From a virus: 37,097 bases of DNA. Under the pieces are notes generated by a model. It was not told the origin of the DNA. It worked only from the letters and a program-made list of their open reading frames with translations, and ran no database searches. The DNA is taken from positions 1-37,097 of IMG/VR virus record IMGVR_UViG_3300036046_000022. The stretch is one strand, 5' to 3'. A program made the position numbers and the translations under genes. Shown in pieces: positions 21,087 to 29,895 of the stretch. Position 1 is the stretch's first letter, and each line of letters starts with the position of its first letter.

Positions 21087-21422
21087 GTGCTCGCGTCGTC
21101 CGACATCGTCGAACGGATCATCGCCATCGCGCCGGAGCTGAAGGCGGTGACGCTCCACAGCGTTCAGCCTGGCGAGGCTCTGGGCGCGGGCGTGGCCTGG
21201 ACGGTGAAAAGAAAAACGGCCGACAAGGAAACGTTGCTGCTGGCTGGAGCTCAGATCGGCGTCGAGCACCGCCTGTTTCAGTTGCTTCAGCAGGCGCAGA
21301 CGACGCCGCCGGCGATCGGCAATCGGGTGGTCGACTGGAACGGCGCGACGTGGTTCATCCGCCACATCGACGTTTCCCTCGGCGACCGAGTTCATAACTG
21401 CCTGTGCTTGAGGGCTATCTAG
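21087..21422 (+). CDS. Head-closure protein, probable, 111 aa
   Basis: GTG at 21087 with GAGGAGGGG upstream. Mixed beta protein (LKAVTLHSVQPG, GVAWTVKRKTADKETLLL) ending in VVDWNGATWFIRHIDVSLGDRVHNCLCL, which resembles phage head-closure proteins in shape and length. It lies directly after the connector and before the tail completion gene, which is where a stopper protein sits in siphophages. Assigned mainly by position. Confidence 0.5.
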   Translation: MLASSDIVERIIAIAPELKAVTLHSVQPGEALGAGVAWTVKRKTADKETLLLAGAQIGVEHRLFQLLQQAQTTPPAIGNRVVDWNGATWFIRHIDVSLGDRVHNCLCLRAI

Positions 21423-21947
21423 GTGCAGACGCTCGCCGAGATCCTGGTCGACATGAAAAAGGGGATCGCCGACCCGAGCCGGCTCGAGATCGCGCGCGCC
21501 GCGCAGGACCTGCTCGCGAAGCAGGTCCGCCAGAGCTGGGAACTGCGGCACGATCAAGACGAAAACGCCTGGGTCGGCCTCAAGCGCCCGAGCTTCGCCG
21601 GCGTCCTCGGCAAGCACATGGGGCACGGGCACTTGCTCGGCTACAAGGAGACGGGACAATGGCGGTTCTACGGGCGCGACGAGTTGGCGCCGCACCAGAA
21701 CGAATCGTTTCTGTCGCAATCCGCACTGAAGGATATCCGATACGCGACCGTGACCGACCGAGGTTTTGAGACAGGCGGCCAGATCAAGCGGTACTGGCTA
21801 TGGCAGGACCAGGGCACGAGTCGGACGGGTTGGGGACCGCCGATCCCGGCGCGGGCGTTCTGGGCCTTCGGCGACGATCTACTGGAACTGGTCGCCGTGC
21901 TGCTCGCGGAGAAGGCCGCCACGGCCGTCGCGGGGAGGGCAGCATGA
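21423..21947 (+). CDS. Tail completion (virion morphogenesis) protein, 174 aa
   Basis: Immediately after the previous stop, GTG start. It begins with a helical dimer-like region (ILVDMKKGIADPSRLEIARAAQDLL) and ends in GTSRTGWGPPIPARAFWAFGDD, the IPARpF segment of phage virion morphogenesis/HK97 gp10-type completion proteins. It is likely to join head and tail. The ATGA overlap with the next gene couples translation. Confidence 0.7.
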   Translation: MQTLAEILVDMKKGIADPSRLEIARAAQDLLAKQVRQSWELRHDQDENAWVGLKRPSFAGVLGKHMGHGHLLGYKETGQWRFYGRDELAPHQNESFLSQSALKDIRYATVTDRGFETGGQIKRYWLWQDQGTSRTGWGPPIPARAFWAFGDDLLELVAVLLAEKAATAVAGRAA

Positions 21948-22654
21948 GTGCGAGCCTCACGATTGCCGACAACCTCGACGGCACGGGTGGAGTCGCCACG
22001 GTCGCGGGCAGCGGCGGCGCCGACACGAACACGCTCTACCGCGCGGGCTGGACCGGACAATCCGGTACGCTCGCTTGGACGCTCGTCGGTGCCCGAACGG
22101 GCGACGGCACGATCGCCATCGCCGCCAGCGCGGGCCACTACCTGTTTCGCCTGGCCAACAGCGACGGCGACGTCGCCGTCGTCTATCAGCCTCTCACGAA
22201 CGCCGCCGCCAAGGCGATCCTCGACGCCGCCCTCGACGCCGTGGTGCTGCGCATTCGGGGGCTCAATCTCTCGGGGATCTCGTCTGGGCAGATCAGCAAG
22301 CGTTGGCTGCCGCGTGTCACGCCAGCCGACGCGTTTCCGATGATCCACGTCACGCCCTTCGGCGGCGAGACGTTCCCGGGCGTCATGACGGCGACCGACG
22401 ACACGGGGCTCCCGATCGCAACGACCATCGTCGACGGGCAAAACCAGGACCCGACGGCGAACCTGAGCCGAAATGCGTTTTGGCGCGAGACGATCCTGGC
22501 CGCGCTCCGATACCAGCGGCTCGCCGGCGTACCGGCCGCTTACATCCTCGTCCCCGAGCCGGGGACAATAGTCAACCCAGCGATTTTCGACGCGCAAAAC
22601 CTGTTTTTTTCGCCGCTGTTCTTTCGCCTGATCACGAGGACCCCGCGAGGGTGA
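21944..22654 (+). CDS. Neck or tail terminator-like protein, 236 aa
   Basis: Starts in an ATGA overlap with the completion gene. Residues 1-85 are a beta-sandwich-like segment (TIADNLDGTGGVATVAGS... GHYLFRLANSDGDVAVVYQPL). The rest is alpha/beta with AILDAALDAVVLRIRGLNLS, PRVTPADAFPMIHVTPFGGE and a final LFFRLITRTP. In position it should be a tail terminator or neck protein. The extra N-terminal domain is uncommon and could be a decorating Ig-like fold. No close family named. Confidence 0.5.
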   Translation: MSASLTIADNLDGTGGVATVAGSGGADTNTLYRAGWTGQSGTLAWTLVGARTGDGTIAIAASAGHYLFRLANSDGDVAVVYQPLTNAAAKAILDAALDAVVLRIRGLNLSGISSGQISKRWLPRVTPADAFPMIHVTPFGGETFPGVMTATDDTGLPIATTIVDGQNQDPTANLSRNAFWRETILAALRYQRLAGVPAAYILVPEPGTIVNPAIFDAQNLFFSPLFFRLITRTPRG

Positions 22655-22658
22655 CGCC

Positions 22659-23534
22659 ATGGCCGCCGCGCAAGGAGTAATGTCCCAACTGGGAATTTCG
22701 GCTTCGAGCCCAGTCGACGCCCGCTTTGACTTCCAAAGCGAACGGCTGGCGTGCGCCGAGGATTTCCTCGACGGCAACGGCCTGCGCGGGACGCGCGAGC
22801 GCGACATTTCGCGCGTCCGCCGCAACGTCCGCCGCATCGGCGGCCAACTCGCCCTCCAGCCCAACGCCGCCGAGTTGGCCCTGCTCTTGCCGTGGGCCCT
22901 GGGCGCCGACGCGTCGGGAACCACCTACGCGCTCGCCGACACATTGCCTGAGCGATACGTGTCGGTCGATCGCGTGGCCAAGGTGTTCCTTTATTCGGGC
23001 TGCAAAGTCGACCGGGCGACGTTCCGGGCCGGCCAGGGCGAGGCGCTCCAACTCGCGCTCGACCTAGTAGGCCAAGATGAGACGGTCGGCAACGCCGGCA
23101 CGTTCCCGTCGCTGTCGATCGACGTCGCGACGGGACCGTTCATATTTACCGACCTGGCGCTCACGATTGGCGGCACGACCTACAACGCAAAAGAGTTCGA
23201 ACTGACAATCGACAACAAGCTGGACAAGCAGCGGTTCTTCAACTCGGCGACGCTCGTCTCGGTGGTGCCCACCGACCGGGAGATTTCGCTGCGGACGAGT
23301 CTCCCATACGGCGACGCGACCACGGCATACAACTCCGGCCCAGGCGGAGTCGCGGTCGTCGCGACCTTCACCAACGGCACGGTGTCGGTAGCGTTTTCGT
23401 TGGTCAAGGTGACCTTCCCGCGGCGATCGCCACACGTTCCCGGCCGCAGCGAAATCATGGTCCCCATGGAGGGGACCGCGTACCACTCCGGCTCGACCAA
23501 CTCGCTGGTCGTCACGCTCGACTCGACTCCCTAG
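22659..23534 (+). CDS. Major tail tube protein, 291 aa
   Basis: Tail tube pattern: N-terminal beta-rich region, GLRGTRERDISRVRRNVRRIGG, a middle with VAKVFLYSGCKVDRATFRAGQGEALQLALDLVG, then FTDLALTIGGTTYNAKEFELTIDNKLDKQ, the strand-turn-strand that is typical of tail tube subunits, followed by the C-terminal strands. Hexamers stack to form the tail. It is the last gene before the tail-assembly chaperones. Start ATG 22659 follows CGAGG. Confidence 0.85.
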   Translation: MAAAQGVMSQLGISASSPVDARFDFQSERLACAEDFLDGNGLRGTRERDISRVRRNVRRIGGQLALQPNAAELALLLPWALGADASGTTYALADTLPERYVSVDRVAKVFLYSGCKVDRATFRAGQGEALQLALDLVGQDETVGNAGTFPSLSIDVATGPFIFTDLALTIGGTTYNAKEFELTIDNKLDKQRFFNSATLVSVVPTDREISLRTSLPYGDATTAYNSGPGGVAVVATFTNGTVSVAFSLVKVTFPRRSPHVPGRSEIMVPMEGTAYHSGSTNSLVVTLDSTP

Positions 23535-23566
23535 GCCAGCGCCGACCGCTTCATTGGAGGATCAGC

Positions 23567-23917
23567 ATGCCGTCCTGTTTGATTGACGACGGGTACACGT
23601 TCTCGGGCCAGGTCGAGCCGATCGGCCCTTGGCCCGCGGTCGCGTTCCGGTTCCGGCCGGCGCTGGCGGACCGGGTGCAGCAGTATCTCGACGACTGCGG
23701 CCGCGCCAAGGGCCGCGCTGACGCGATCGTGGCGCTGCTCAAAGATCACGTCGTCTCCTGGGACGTCGAGGACGCCCTCGGCAAGCCGGTGGCCGTAACC
23801 GACGTGAACCTGCGCCGGATCCCGTTCCACGTCCGCGAGCGCCTCGCGGACGCGGTGTGCGGCTACAGCGGGGGGGCCGACGAAAAAAACTCGCCCACGG
23901 GGTGCGCGTCCTTGTGA
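23567..23917 (+). CDS. Tail assembly chaperone, G-type frame, 116 aa
   Basis: ATG at 23567 with GGAGGA upstream, between tail tube and tape measure, the place of lambda G. Small alpha/beta protein with an internal acidic stretch and a helical C-terminus (RRIPFHVRERLADAV). The last codons cross a poly-G run (7 G at 23870-23876) and a poly-A slippery site (23884-23890). Terminating normally gives the 116-residue form; a -1 shift gives a longer G-T form. Confidence 0.75.
   Translation: MPSCLIDDGYTFSGQVEPIGPWPAVAFRFRPALADRVQQYLDDCGRAKGRADAIVALLKDHVVSWDVEDALGKPVAVTDVNLRRIPFHVRERLADAVCGYSGGADEKNSPTGCASL
23884..23890 (+). promoter_or_regulatory. -1 ribosomal frameshift site A AAA AAC
   Basis: In the G frame the codons read GAA AAA AAC, so the heptamer sits exactly as X XXY YYZ. 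After a -1 slip the frame continues CTC GCC CAC, the frame of the downstream T gene, giving a G-T fusion of about 239 residues (108 from G, 131 from T). Siphophage tail chaperones are known to use such shifts. Confidence 0.85.
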
Positions 23918-24285
23918 TGCACCCCGAATGGGCGAGGTCCTGCGGAGATTGCGCCCGCTGGCTGTACGAGCCGGATGGGAGGCCGAGCAAACGGCTAGGA
24001 TTGCCGATCGCGCGGCCGGCGGGCGTTCCAACTCCCTGCCACAAGTGCGCGAGAATCCCCGCCGGCGAACTGCCGATCCGGGACAACGCAATCGAGCTCA
24101 GCGATCGCAACTGGCGCGCGTACGAACATTTTTTGGAATGCCGGGCGGTCGGGCTGTGGCCCGACGATCCGATCGTCAAGCGGAACGCTCGCATTTTGCG
24201 GGAGATCCACGACGAGGCCGAGAGGCGGCCGCTCCTACACCTGATCGCGATTTTGGGGATGCAGCATGTCAGAGGCGGTGCGTGA
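23917..24285 (+). CDS. Tail assembly chaperone, T-type frame, 122 aa
   Basis: The frame is open from well before 23890. If expressed alone it would start at ATG 23917, which overlaps the G stop (TGATG), but the normal product is more likely the frameshift fusion from 23567. It carries four cysteines in two pairs (SCGDCARW and CHKCARIP), probably a zinc knuckle, a feature seen in some T-type domains, followed by helical HDEAERRPLLHLIAILG. Overlaps the tape measure start by 20 bases. Confidence 0.75.
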   Translation: MHPEWARSCGDCARWLYEPDGRPSKRLGLPIARPAGVPTPCHKCARIPAGELPIRDNAIELSDRNWRAYEHFLECRAVGLWPDDPIVKRNARILREIHDEAERRPLLHLIAILGMQHVRGGA

Positions 24286-26020
24286 CGCAAAACTGAGGCT
24301 GGTGCTGGACACCGTGGAGGCGGTTCGCGGGATGGAGGACGTCGCACGCGCCGGCGCCAAGGTCGAGGATCAGGAAAATCGGATCGCCGAATCGATCTCC
24401 AAGGTCGAGGAGGCGGCCCGGCGGTCGGCGACGGCCCAGGCGGCGCAAAAACAGATCGACCGCTACGGCGGCACCGAACTCAGTAAGGTCGAGACGAGAA
24501 AGAGCCGGCGATATCAGGGGTTTGTTGAGAGGTTTGAAGCTGAACAGGAGATGATGCAATACGACGACCGCAAGAGGCGGCAGGAGGAGGCTCGCAAAAC
24601 GTTCGAAAAGGCCGCGGCCGAGCACCAAAGCCGCGCCGCCGCCGAGTACAAGAACAACGCCCGCGAGCACCTTCACCGGCTCGGTCTGGTCGATGCCCGC
24701 GGCGATTACGAGAAAGCTCGCGACGCCGAACGCGGATCCGGCGGCCTGTCTGGAATGATGGGGATGATGGGGCGGTTCGGCCCTCACGCGTTCCTGGCGA
24801 CTGGCGCCGCGATGGCCGCGTCTCGCGCGGTCAGCTTCACGACGAACACCGCAAACACGCTTCAGAACAACGATCTGACCCTGGCCCAAAAAGGCCACGC
24901 GATTCTCGACGACGCGACGCTGGGAGTCTCGAAGCAGTTGCGCGAACTCGGCAACGCTCTCGACGGCACAACCGAGCGGGTGCGTCGAGCGGGCATTCGG
25001 CTTCAAGAGCAGTCGCAGGTCAACTCCCTGGCGGGCAGGAATTGGGACGAATACGCCGCCGCGCGCAACACCGCACTGACGGCTGGCGTCGCGGCGGACG
25101 TTCTCGGAAGCTCGTCGGTCCGCCGCTGGGACCATATCGACCGCGGCACGTATGGCGGGCAGGTCGCGTTCGGGCAGCAACAGCAGCGGATCGCGGCGGA
25201 CGACTCTCTCGCCGCCGCCGAGCGTCAAGCCGAGATCGCGCGGGGCGCGCTCGGCGTTCAGCGCGCCGTCGTCGACGAGGCTCGGGATGATTATCGGATC
25301 GCGCACGCCGCGCGGCAGCGAGTCAATCGGCTATACAACGACACGCTGCGCGACGAGGCGGGAGGCTCGCGCCGACAGGCCAGCCGCGCGGAGTTGGGGA
25401 CGGAACTGAGGCTCGCGCAGGAGGAGGAGGGCCGCGCGCTCGAGCGGCTCATCGAGTCGAGGCGCCGCCTCGGCCAAGTCGGCGTCGAGGCGGCCCAGGC
25501 CGAGGCCCGGGCCCGCGAGGCCACGGTCGAGGTCATGCGGACCGAGCTGACAATCGCCGAGCAGCGCACCAACCGAATGTCTAGCGACGCCGCACGGATC
25601 GGCGGACTGAGCGCGGTCGACCGTTCCCTCGCGGCGTCCGCGGCGATTATGGCTCAGGAGCAGGGAATCGGCTCGCTGACGCAACGAATGCGCGCCCGCG
25701 TGCAGGCGATCGCGCCGGAGTGGTATCAGGCCCAGGTGCAGCGCCTGGGCGAGGGCACGGCCGAGTTCGGCGAACTGTCGCGCCGCGGCATCTTGCAGCA
25801 CGACGGCCGCCGGAGCATCGAGGAGTCGCGCCGCGAGGAGACGGTGCTGCGCGACAGCGTCCGCCAAGAGGTCCTGCGAAATCAGCAGGTTCTGGCCCGG
25901 GAAACCTCGGAGATTCTCGACCGAGCGCTGAGGTCGCTCGTGTCGTCCTTCGACCAGCGAGTGCGCGACTTGGTCCGCGAACTCACCACCGGGCGCCAAA
26001 TGAGCAACAACGCGTTGTGA
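24266..26020 (+). CDS. Tape measure protein, 584 aa
   Basis: Long, strongly helical, coiled-coil protein with many Arg/Glu/Ala/Gln heptads (KVEEAARRSATAQAAQKQID; later SRRQASRAELGTELRLAQEE). A short mildly hydrophobic part near 155-200 (LSGMMGMMGRFGPHAFLATG) may insert in the membrane during DNA entry. It starts just inside the T-type chaperone gene, the classic order. At about 0.15 nm per residue, tail length would be near 88 nm (rule-of-thumb estimate). It is shorter than many siphophage tape measures. Confidence 0.85.
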   Translation: MSEAVRDAKLRLVLDTVEAVRGMEDVARAGAKVEDQENRIAESISKVEEAARRSATAQAAQKQIDRYGGTELSKVETRKSRRYQGFVERFEAEQEMMQYDDRKRRQEEARKTFEKAAAEHQSRAAAEYKNNAREHLHRLGLVDARGDYEKARDAERGSGGLSGMMGMMGRFGPHAFLATGAAMAASRAVSFTTNTANTLQNNDLTLAQKGHAILDDATLGVSKQLRELGNALDGTTERVRRAGIRLQEQSQVNSLAGRNWDEYAAARNTALTAGVAADVLGSSSVRRWDHIDRGTYGGQVAFGQQQQRIAADDSLAAAERQAEIARGALGVQRAVVDEARDDYRIAHAARQRVNRLYNDTLRDEAGGSRRQASRAELGTELRLAQEEEGRALERLIESRRRLGQVGVEAAQAEARAREATVEVMRTELTIAEQRTNRMSSDAARIGGLSAVDRSLAASAAIMAQEQGIGSLTQRMRARVQAIAPEWYQAQVQRLGEGTAEFGELSRRGILQHDGRRSIEESRREETVLRDSVRQEVLRNQQVLARETSEILDRALRSLVSSFDQRVRDLVRELTTGRQMSNNAL

Positions 26021-26023
26021 TTT

Positions 26024-26737
26024 ATGAACGTCAAATGGGGCTCGTATAGTTTCGGCTCGAACGCCTGCCGCGTGCAGGCCTCGTCAGAGACCGTGCTGAA
26101 CGACGGCGGGCAGCCGATCGCGGTGAGACGATCTCTCGCGGTCGACGGATTTTTGCAGGGCGACGGCCAGGCGGAGCTCGCACAGTCCGCGTCTGCGTTG
26201 GCGACGGCGCTCGCGCGGCCGTACCAGGACCTCGTGCTTTTCCGCGACGACGGGAGCCCGAGCGACACCGCGCTCTACAACGCCGGTTCGCTGACTGGCG
26301 TCTCGATCGAGGGCCTCGATTTCCCCGGGACCGACGGCGGCGAATACGCGACGTACCGGCGATTTCGATTTACGGCCTCGGCCGAGTATCCGCTTACGTC
26401 GAGCGCGAAGGTCCTCGTCTCGTTCACCGAGTCGCTCACCTTCAGTGGCGGCGGCCCGATTTATCGGCACCGGCCGGCGCTCAACGGCAAGCCGCAAAAA
26501 CAGCTCATCTATCCGCACTCGATTTTCCGGGCCACGCAGGCCGGCGAGGCGGTCGGTTTTTTGGCGACGCCGCAACCGCCGCGGGCGCTCTGGCCGACCG
26601 CACTGGTCGAAGATCCCGAGATCACGCACGTGAGCCCCACGCGCCGTGGGCGTCTCTACACCGACTTTGTGGTCCGCTGGAAGTACAGTTTCGAGTCGGC
26701 CGAGCCGTTGATCGGCTCCCCGACCCTTTGGAAGTGA
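26024..26737 (+). CDS. Distal tail-like protein, 237 aa
   Basis: ATG at 26024, three bases after the tape measure stop. Beta-rich with VKWGSYSFGSNACRVQASSE, GQPIAVRRSLAVDGFLQGDG and EYATYRRFRFTASAEYPL. This order of a short strand, a loop with the tail-associated KWG-like pattern, and a long central beta region occurs in distal tail or baseplate adaptor proteins that follow tape measures in siphophages. Called by position and general pattern, not by a recognised motif. Confidence 0.5.
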   Translation: MNVKWGSYSFGSNACRVQASSETVLNDGGQPIAVRRSLAVDGFLQGDGQAELAQSASALATALARPYQDLVLFRDDGSPSDTALYNAGSLTGVSIEGLDFPGTDGGEYATYRRFRFTASAEYPLTSSAKVLVSFTESLTFSGGGPIYRHRPALNGKPQKQLIYPHSIFRATQAGEAVGFLATPQPPRALWPTALVEDPEITHVSPTRRGRLYTDFVVRWKYSFESAEPLIGSPTLWK

Positions 26738-26747
26738 GAGGACGCGC

Positions 26748-28232
26748 ATGGCGACGAATCGATGGAGAGGCGACGCGCCGGCGGTCGCGCAGGTGAACAC
26801 AATCACCCCGGCGTCGGTGACGGTCGGAAACGTTTTCACGTTGACGATCAACGGAAAGTCGCTTTCTTTCACCGCGACTGCGGCGACCATCGCCAACGTG
26901 ACCGCCGGCCTGGCCGCCGCAGTCGCGGCGTCTTCGATCGCCGAGTTCCAGGAGCTCGACGCCGCGGACAACACGACCAACCTCACGCTCACCGCCAGGA
27001 CCCCGGGCGTGCCGTTCACTCAGACGTCCAACTCGGCGACCGGCACCGGGTCCGCGGGGCACTCGCTCTCGACGTCGACGTCGGTGGCGAACAGCGGCCC
27101 CAACTGTTGGGGCATCGCCGGCAACTGGTCGCTCGGCGCGATCCCGGTCGATGGCGACGACGTCTACCTCGAAGAGTCGGCCGTCGACATCCTTTACAAT
27201 TTGAACCAGTCGAGCGTCGACCTGGTTAGCCTCAACGTCGCGGCCTCCTACACCGGCCGGCTCGGGTTGCCCGCCGTTAATGACTCCGGATCGTATTTTG
27301 AGTACCGCACACGTCACCTGACCCTGACGGCCGACACGGTCAATATCGGCTACGGGGAGGGCAGCGGGTCGGGCCGCGTGCTCCTGAGCCTCGGCGCCAA
27401 TGCGACCACGATCCTGGTCACGAAGACTGGATCTCCGGAGTCGCAATCGCTCCCCGCGGTCGGCATTGCCGGCAGCGGCTCGACCTACACGCTCACGGTG
27501 CTCGACGGCTCCGTTGGTGTTGGTATTGAGCTCGGGCAAACCGCGACGCTCGACACGGTCACCCTGTCGGGCGCGGCGGTGGTGACGTTGGGCGTTGGAT
27601 GCACGGTGGCCACGGTCCGCCAGGCCGGCGGCACGCTGACGCTGCACGCCGCGGTGACGACGCTCAACGTCGACGGCGCTGGCTCGACGACCTACGTGAT
27701 GGCGGGCGCGGTCGGGGCGCTGAACATCGACGGCGGCACCGTGTGGTACAGATCGACCGGGCCGATCACGACGCTCAAGGTGGGCACCGCGGCGACCATC
27801 AACTTCACGCTGGACGTCCGCAGCCGCACGGTCACGAATTGCACGATCGAGGCCGGCGGGGCGATCGTCGACACCGCGAAGACGGTCACCTGGACCAACG
27901 GTATATCTCTCAATCGTTGCTCGCTCGCCGAGGTGGCGCTCGACCTCGGCACGCACTTCACCGTGCTCGTCAGCTCGCCGGCGGTCGGCGCGGCCGGCGT
28001 CTACTCCGGCCTAATCGGCGACGGCGTCGCAACCTCCTACACGATCATCGCCGCGACTCACGGGCTTGCCGGCAACGGCCGGCTCATCGTCGACGTATAC
28101 GACGCGGCGACCGGGCTGCGCGAGGAGCCAGCCGTCACCGTCAACAACGCGACCGGCGCGGTGACGCTCGTGTTCTCGTCGGCGCCGGCCTCGAACGCGA
28201 AGCGAGTCGTTATCCTGGGAGCCAGCGCATGA
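26748..28232 (+). CDS. Tail fibre-like beta protein, 494 aa
   Basis: GAGG 7 bases before ATG 26748. Residues about 20-100 (VTVGNVFTLTINGKSLSFTA...TLTARTPGVPF) form a beta domain that also appears in the 756-aa hub-like protein near its residues 270-360. After it the sequence repeats short hydrophobic-Thr-Gly strands (LGQTATLDTVTLSGAAVVTLG and so on), typical of a parallel beta-helix or fibre shaft. A Gly/Ala/Thr-rich, Cys-poor composition and place among tip genes support a tail-fibre or receptor-binding role. Confidence 0.6.
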   Translation: MATNRWRGDAPAVAQVNTITPASVTVGNVFTLTINGKSLSFTATAATIANVTAGLAAAVAASSIAEFQELDAADNTTNLTLTARTPGVPFTQTSNSATGTGSAGHSLSTSTSVANSGPNCWGIAGNWSLGAIPVDGDDVYLEESAVDILYNLNQSSVDLVSLNVAASYTGRLGLPAVNDSGSYFEYRTRHLTLTADTVNIGYGEGSGSGRVLLSLGANATTILVTKTGSPESQSLPAVGIAGSGSTYTLTVLDGSVGVGIELGQTATLDTVTLSGAAVVTLGVGCTVATVRQAGGTLTLHAAVTTLNVDGAGSTTYVMAGAVGALNIDGGTVWYRSTGPITTLKVGTAATINFTLDVRSRTVTNCTIEAGGAIVDTAKTVTWTNGISLNRCSLAEVALDLGTHFTVLVSSPAVGAAGVYSGLIGDGVATSYTIIAATHGLAGNGRLIVDVYDAATGLREEPAVTVNNATGAVTLVFSSAPASNAKRVVILGASA

Positions 28233-29884
28233 AAGCGACAAATGTGGTCGACTTTAACGGCGAGGCGGCGGCGAACGTCGCCTACGCCGAGCTGGTGTCC
28301 GGCGGCGGCGCTCCGGCGACGCCGGCGGCCAGCCGGGTGCGACTGTGGTCGGCCAGCGCCACGGACATTGCGTTCGTGGACTCGACCGGCGCCGTCCGGC
28401 AGCTCGCGATCCTTGCCATCACCCGCCTCGACCAACTCGCCGCCGCCACGTCGACCCTCAGTTCGACGGTCCAGAACGCCGCCGCGATCTCGGCGACGTC
28501 GACGGCGGCGGCCGATGGGTCGGGCGCGACCGGCACGGCGGGCGTCGCTCCGTTGGCTCTCGCGTTCGCCGCCGGCCAGAACACGACGATCGCGACTACA
28601 GGTGCCGGCGGGGCTGGAGCGCCGTGGACTGTTGTGCTCGGAGCCGGCGGCACCGCGGCCTCGGCCGCAACGTCGAGCACGACTGGGGCAGGGGGTGCAT
28701 TCTCATTGACGTCTGGCGCGAGTCCAGCGAATGCGACCGCGGCGGGAACGACCAGAAGCGGATCGTCCGGCAGGTTATCGCTCATCGCTGGCCCGACCGG
28801 GTTCGTGTCGGGCGGCACGACGACAAACCAATCCGGCTCTGTCGGCACGACGACCGGCACGACGGCCGGCGCCATCCTCATTGGATACAGCGTGGCGACG
28901 GCGGTCGGTACAGCAACCTCAACCAACTCGGCGAACTCTGTCGGCGGCGCTCTTGGCGACATCGTGATTGGTTCGACTGGGAGCGGAGCGTTGCTTTCAA
29001 CGGCCGGCTCGGCGATCGCCGTCGACGGCACGGCAACGGGCGGCTCGGCTGGCACAGTCCAGTTACGAGCTGCTCGCGGCGGGTTCGCAACGACATCCGG
29101 TTCAGGCGCGGCGACGGCAGGCGCCGGGCAAGACATCAACCTGGTTGGCGGCGCGGGCGGCAATTCGACCAGCAACAGCGGGGCGTCAACGTCGGGTCGA
29201 GGTGGCGACGTAAAATTGGCCGGGGGCGGTGCCGGGGCTGCGGCCACGACCTCGGGTAGCACGACGACCGGCCGCACTGGCTGGATTTGCCTCGAAACCG
29301 CACCCGCGCTCAAGCTTCTCGCGGCCGCCCCCGAGACGCCGCAATCGGGATACGTCGCGCTCCACACACTGACCGCCGCGGGCGGCACGTTCATCTACTC
29401 CAAGGACTCAGCCGGAGATGTTCGCCGCGTCCGCCTGGCGTTGAGCGCCCTCGGAGCTCGCAGCACGGCCGACCTGGTGAAGACCAGTGACACCGCGTGG
29501 TCAACGATCGCGGGCCTGTCGCTAACGCTGGAGGCGAACACTGATTATCTGATTCGCGCGGCCGGAGTGATGGATGTCGGCGCGGGTGGTACGGGGCGAG
29601 TGCGATTTGCGTTCTCCGGAACGACCACGAGCGGTTCGACCCGCGGTGGGGCGTACGACCTTCTCGGCAACGAGGCCAGCCGCATGACGAACACCTTCGC
29701 CGACGAATTGTCCGCGACCTCATTTGTCGGCAGTGGGTTCCTGAGCCACTGGTGGCTCGAGGGCACGCTGCGCGTCGGCGCTGCCGGCGGCACACTGACC
29801 GTGGAAGGTTCACAAACCTCGCCAGACGCCAGCGCGACCACGTTCTACGCCAACTCAACCGTACTCGCGACGATTCTTGGCTAA
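28229..29884 (+). CDS. Tail fibre-like Gly/Ala/Ser/Thr-rich repetitive protein, 551 aa
   Basis: ATG overlaps the previous stop (ATGA). After a short N-terminal domain (VVDFNGEAAANVAYAELVSG), the centre (about 85-360) is made of Gly-Gly-Asp/Ala-Thr-Ser blocks such as GQDINLVGGAGGNSTSNSG and GRGGDVKLAGGGAG, as in extended fibre shafts. The C-terminal domain (about 365-551) is a compact beta region with ALKLLAAAPETPQSGYVALH and a distal TFYANSTVLATILG. Probably a side or tip fibre; the low-complexity shaft would evolve quickly. Confidence 0.65.
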   Translation: MKATNVVDFNGEAAANVAYAELVSGGGAPATPAASRVRLWSASATDIAFVDSTGAVRQLAILAITRLDQLAAATSTLSSTVQNAAAISATSTAAADGSGATGTAGVAPLALAFAAGQNTTIATTGAGGAGAPWTVVLGAGGTAASAATSSTTGAGGAFSLTSGASPANATAAGTTRSGSSGRLSLIAGPTGFVSGGTTTNQSGSVGTTTGTTAGAILIGYSVATAVGTATSTNSANSVGGALGDIVIGSTGSGALLSTAGSAIAVDGTATGGSAGTVQLRAARGGFATTSGSGAATAGAGQDINLVGGAGGNSTSNSGASTSGRGGDVKLAGGGAGAAATTSGSTTTGRTGWICLETAPALKLLAAAPETPQSGYVALHTLTAAGGTFIYSKDSAGDVRRVRLALSALGARSTADLVKTSDTAWSTIAGLSLTLEANTDYLIRAAGVMDVGAGGTGRVRFAFSGTTTSGSTRGGAYDLLGNEASRMTNTFADELSATSFVGSGFLSHWWLEGTLRVGAAGGTLTVEGSQTSPDASATTFYANSTVLATILG

Positions 29885-29895
29885 AGGAGAAAACC

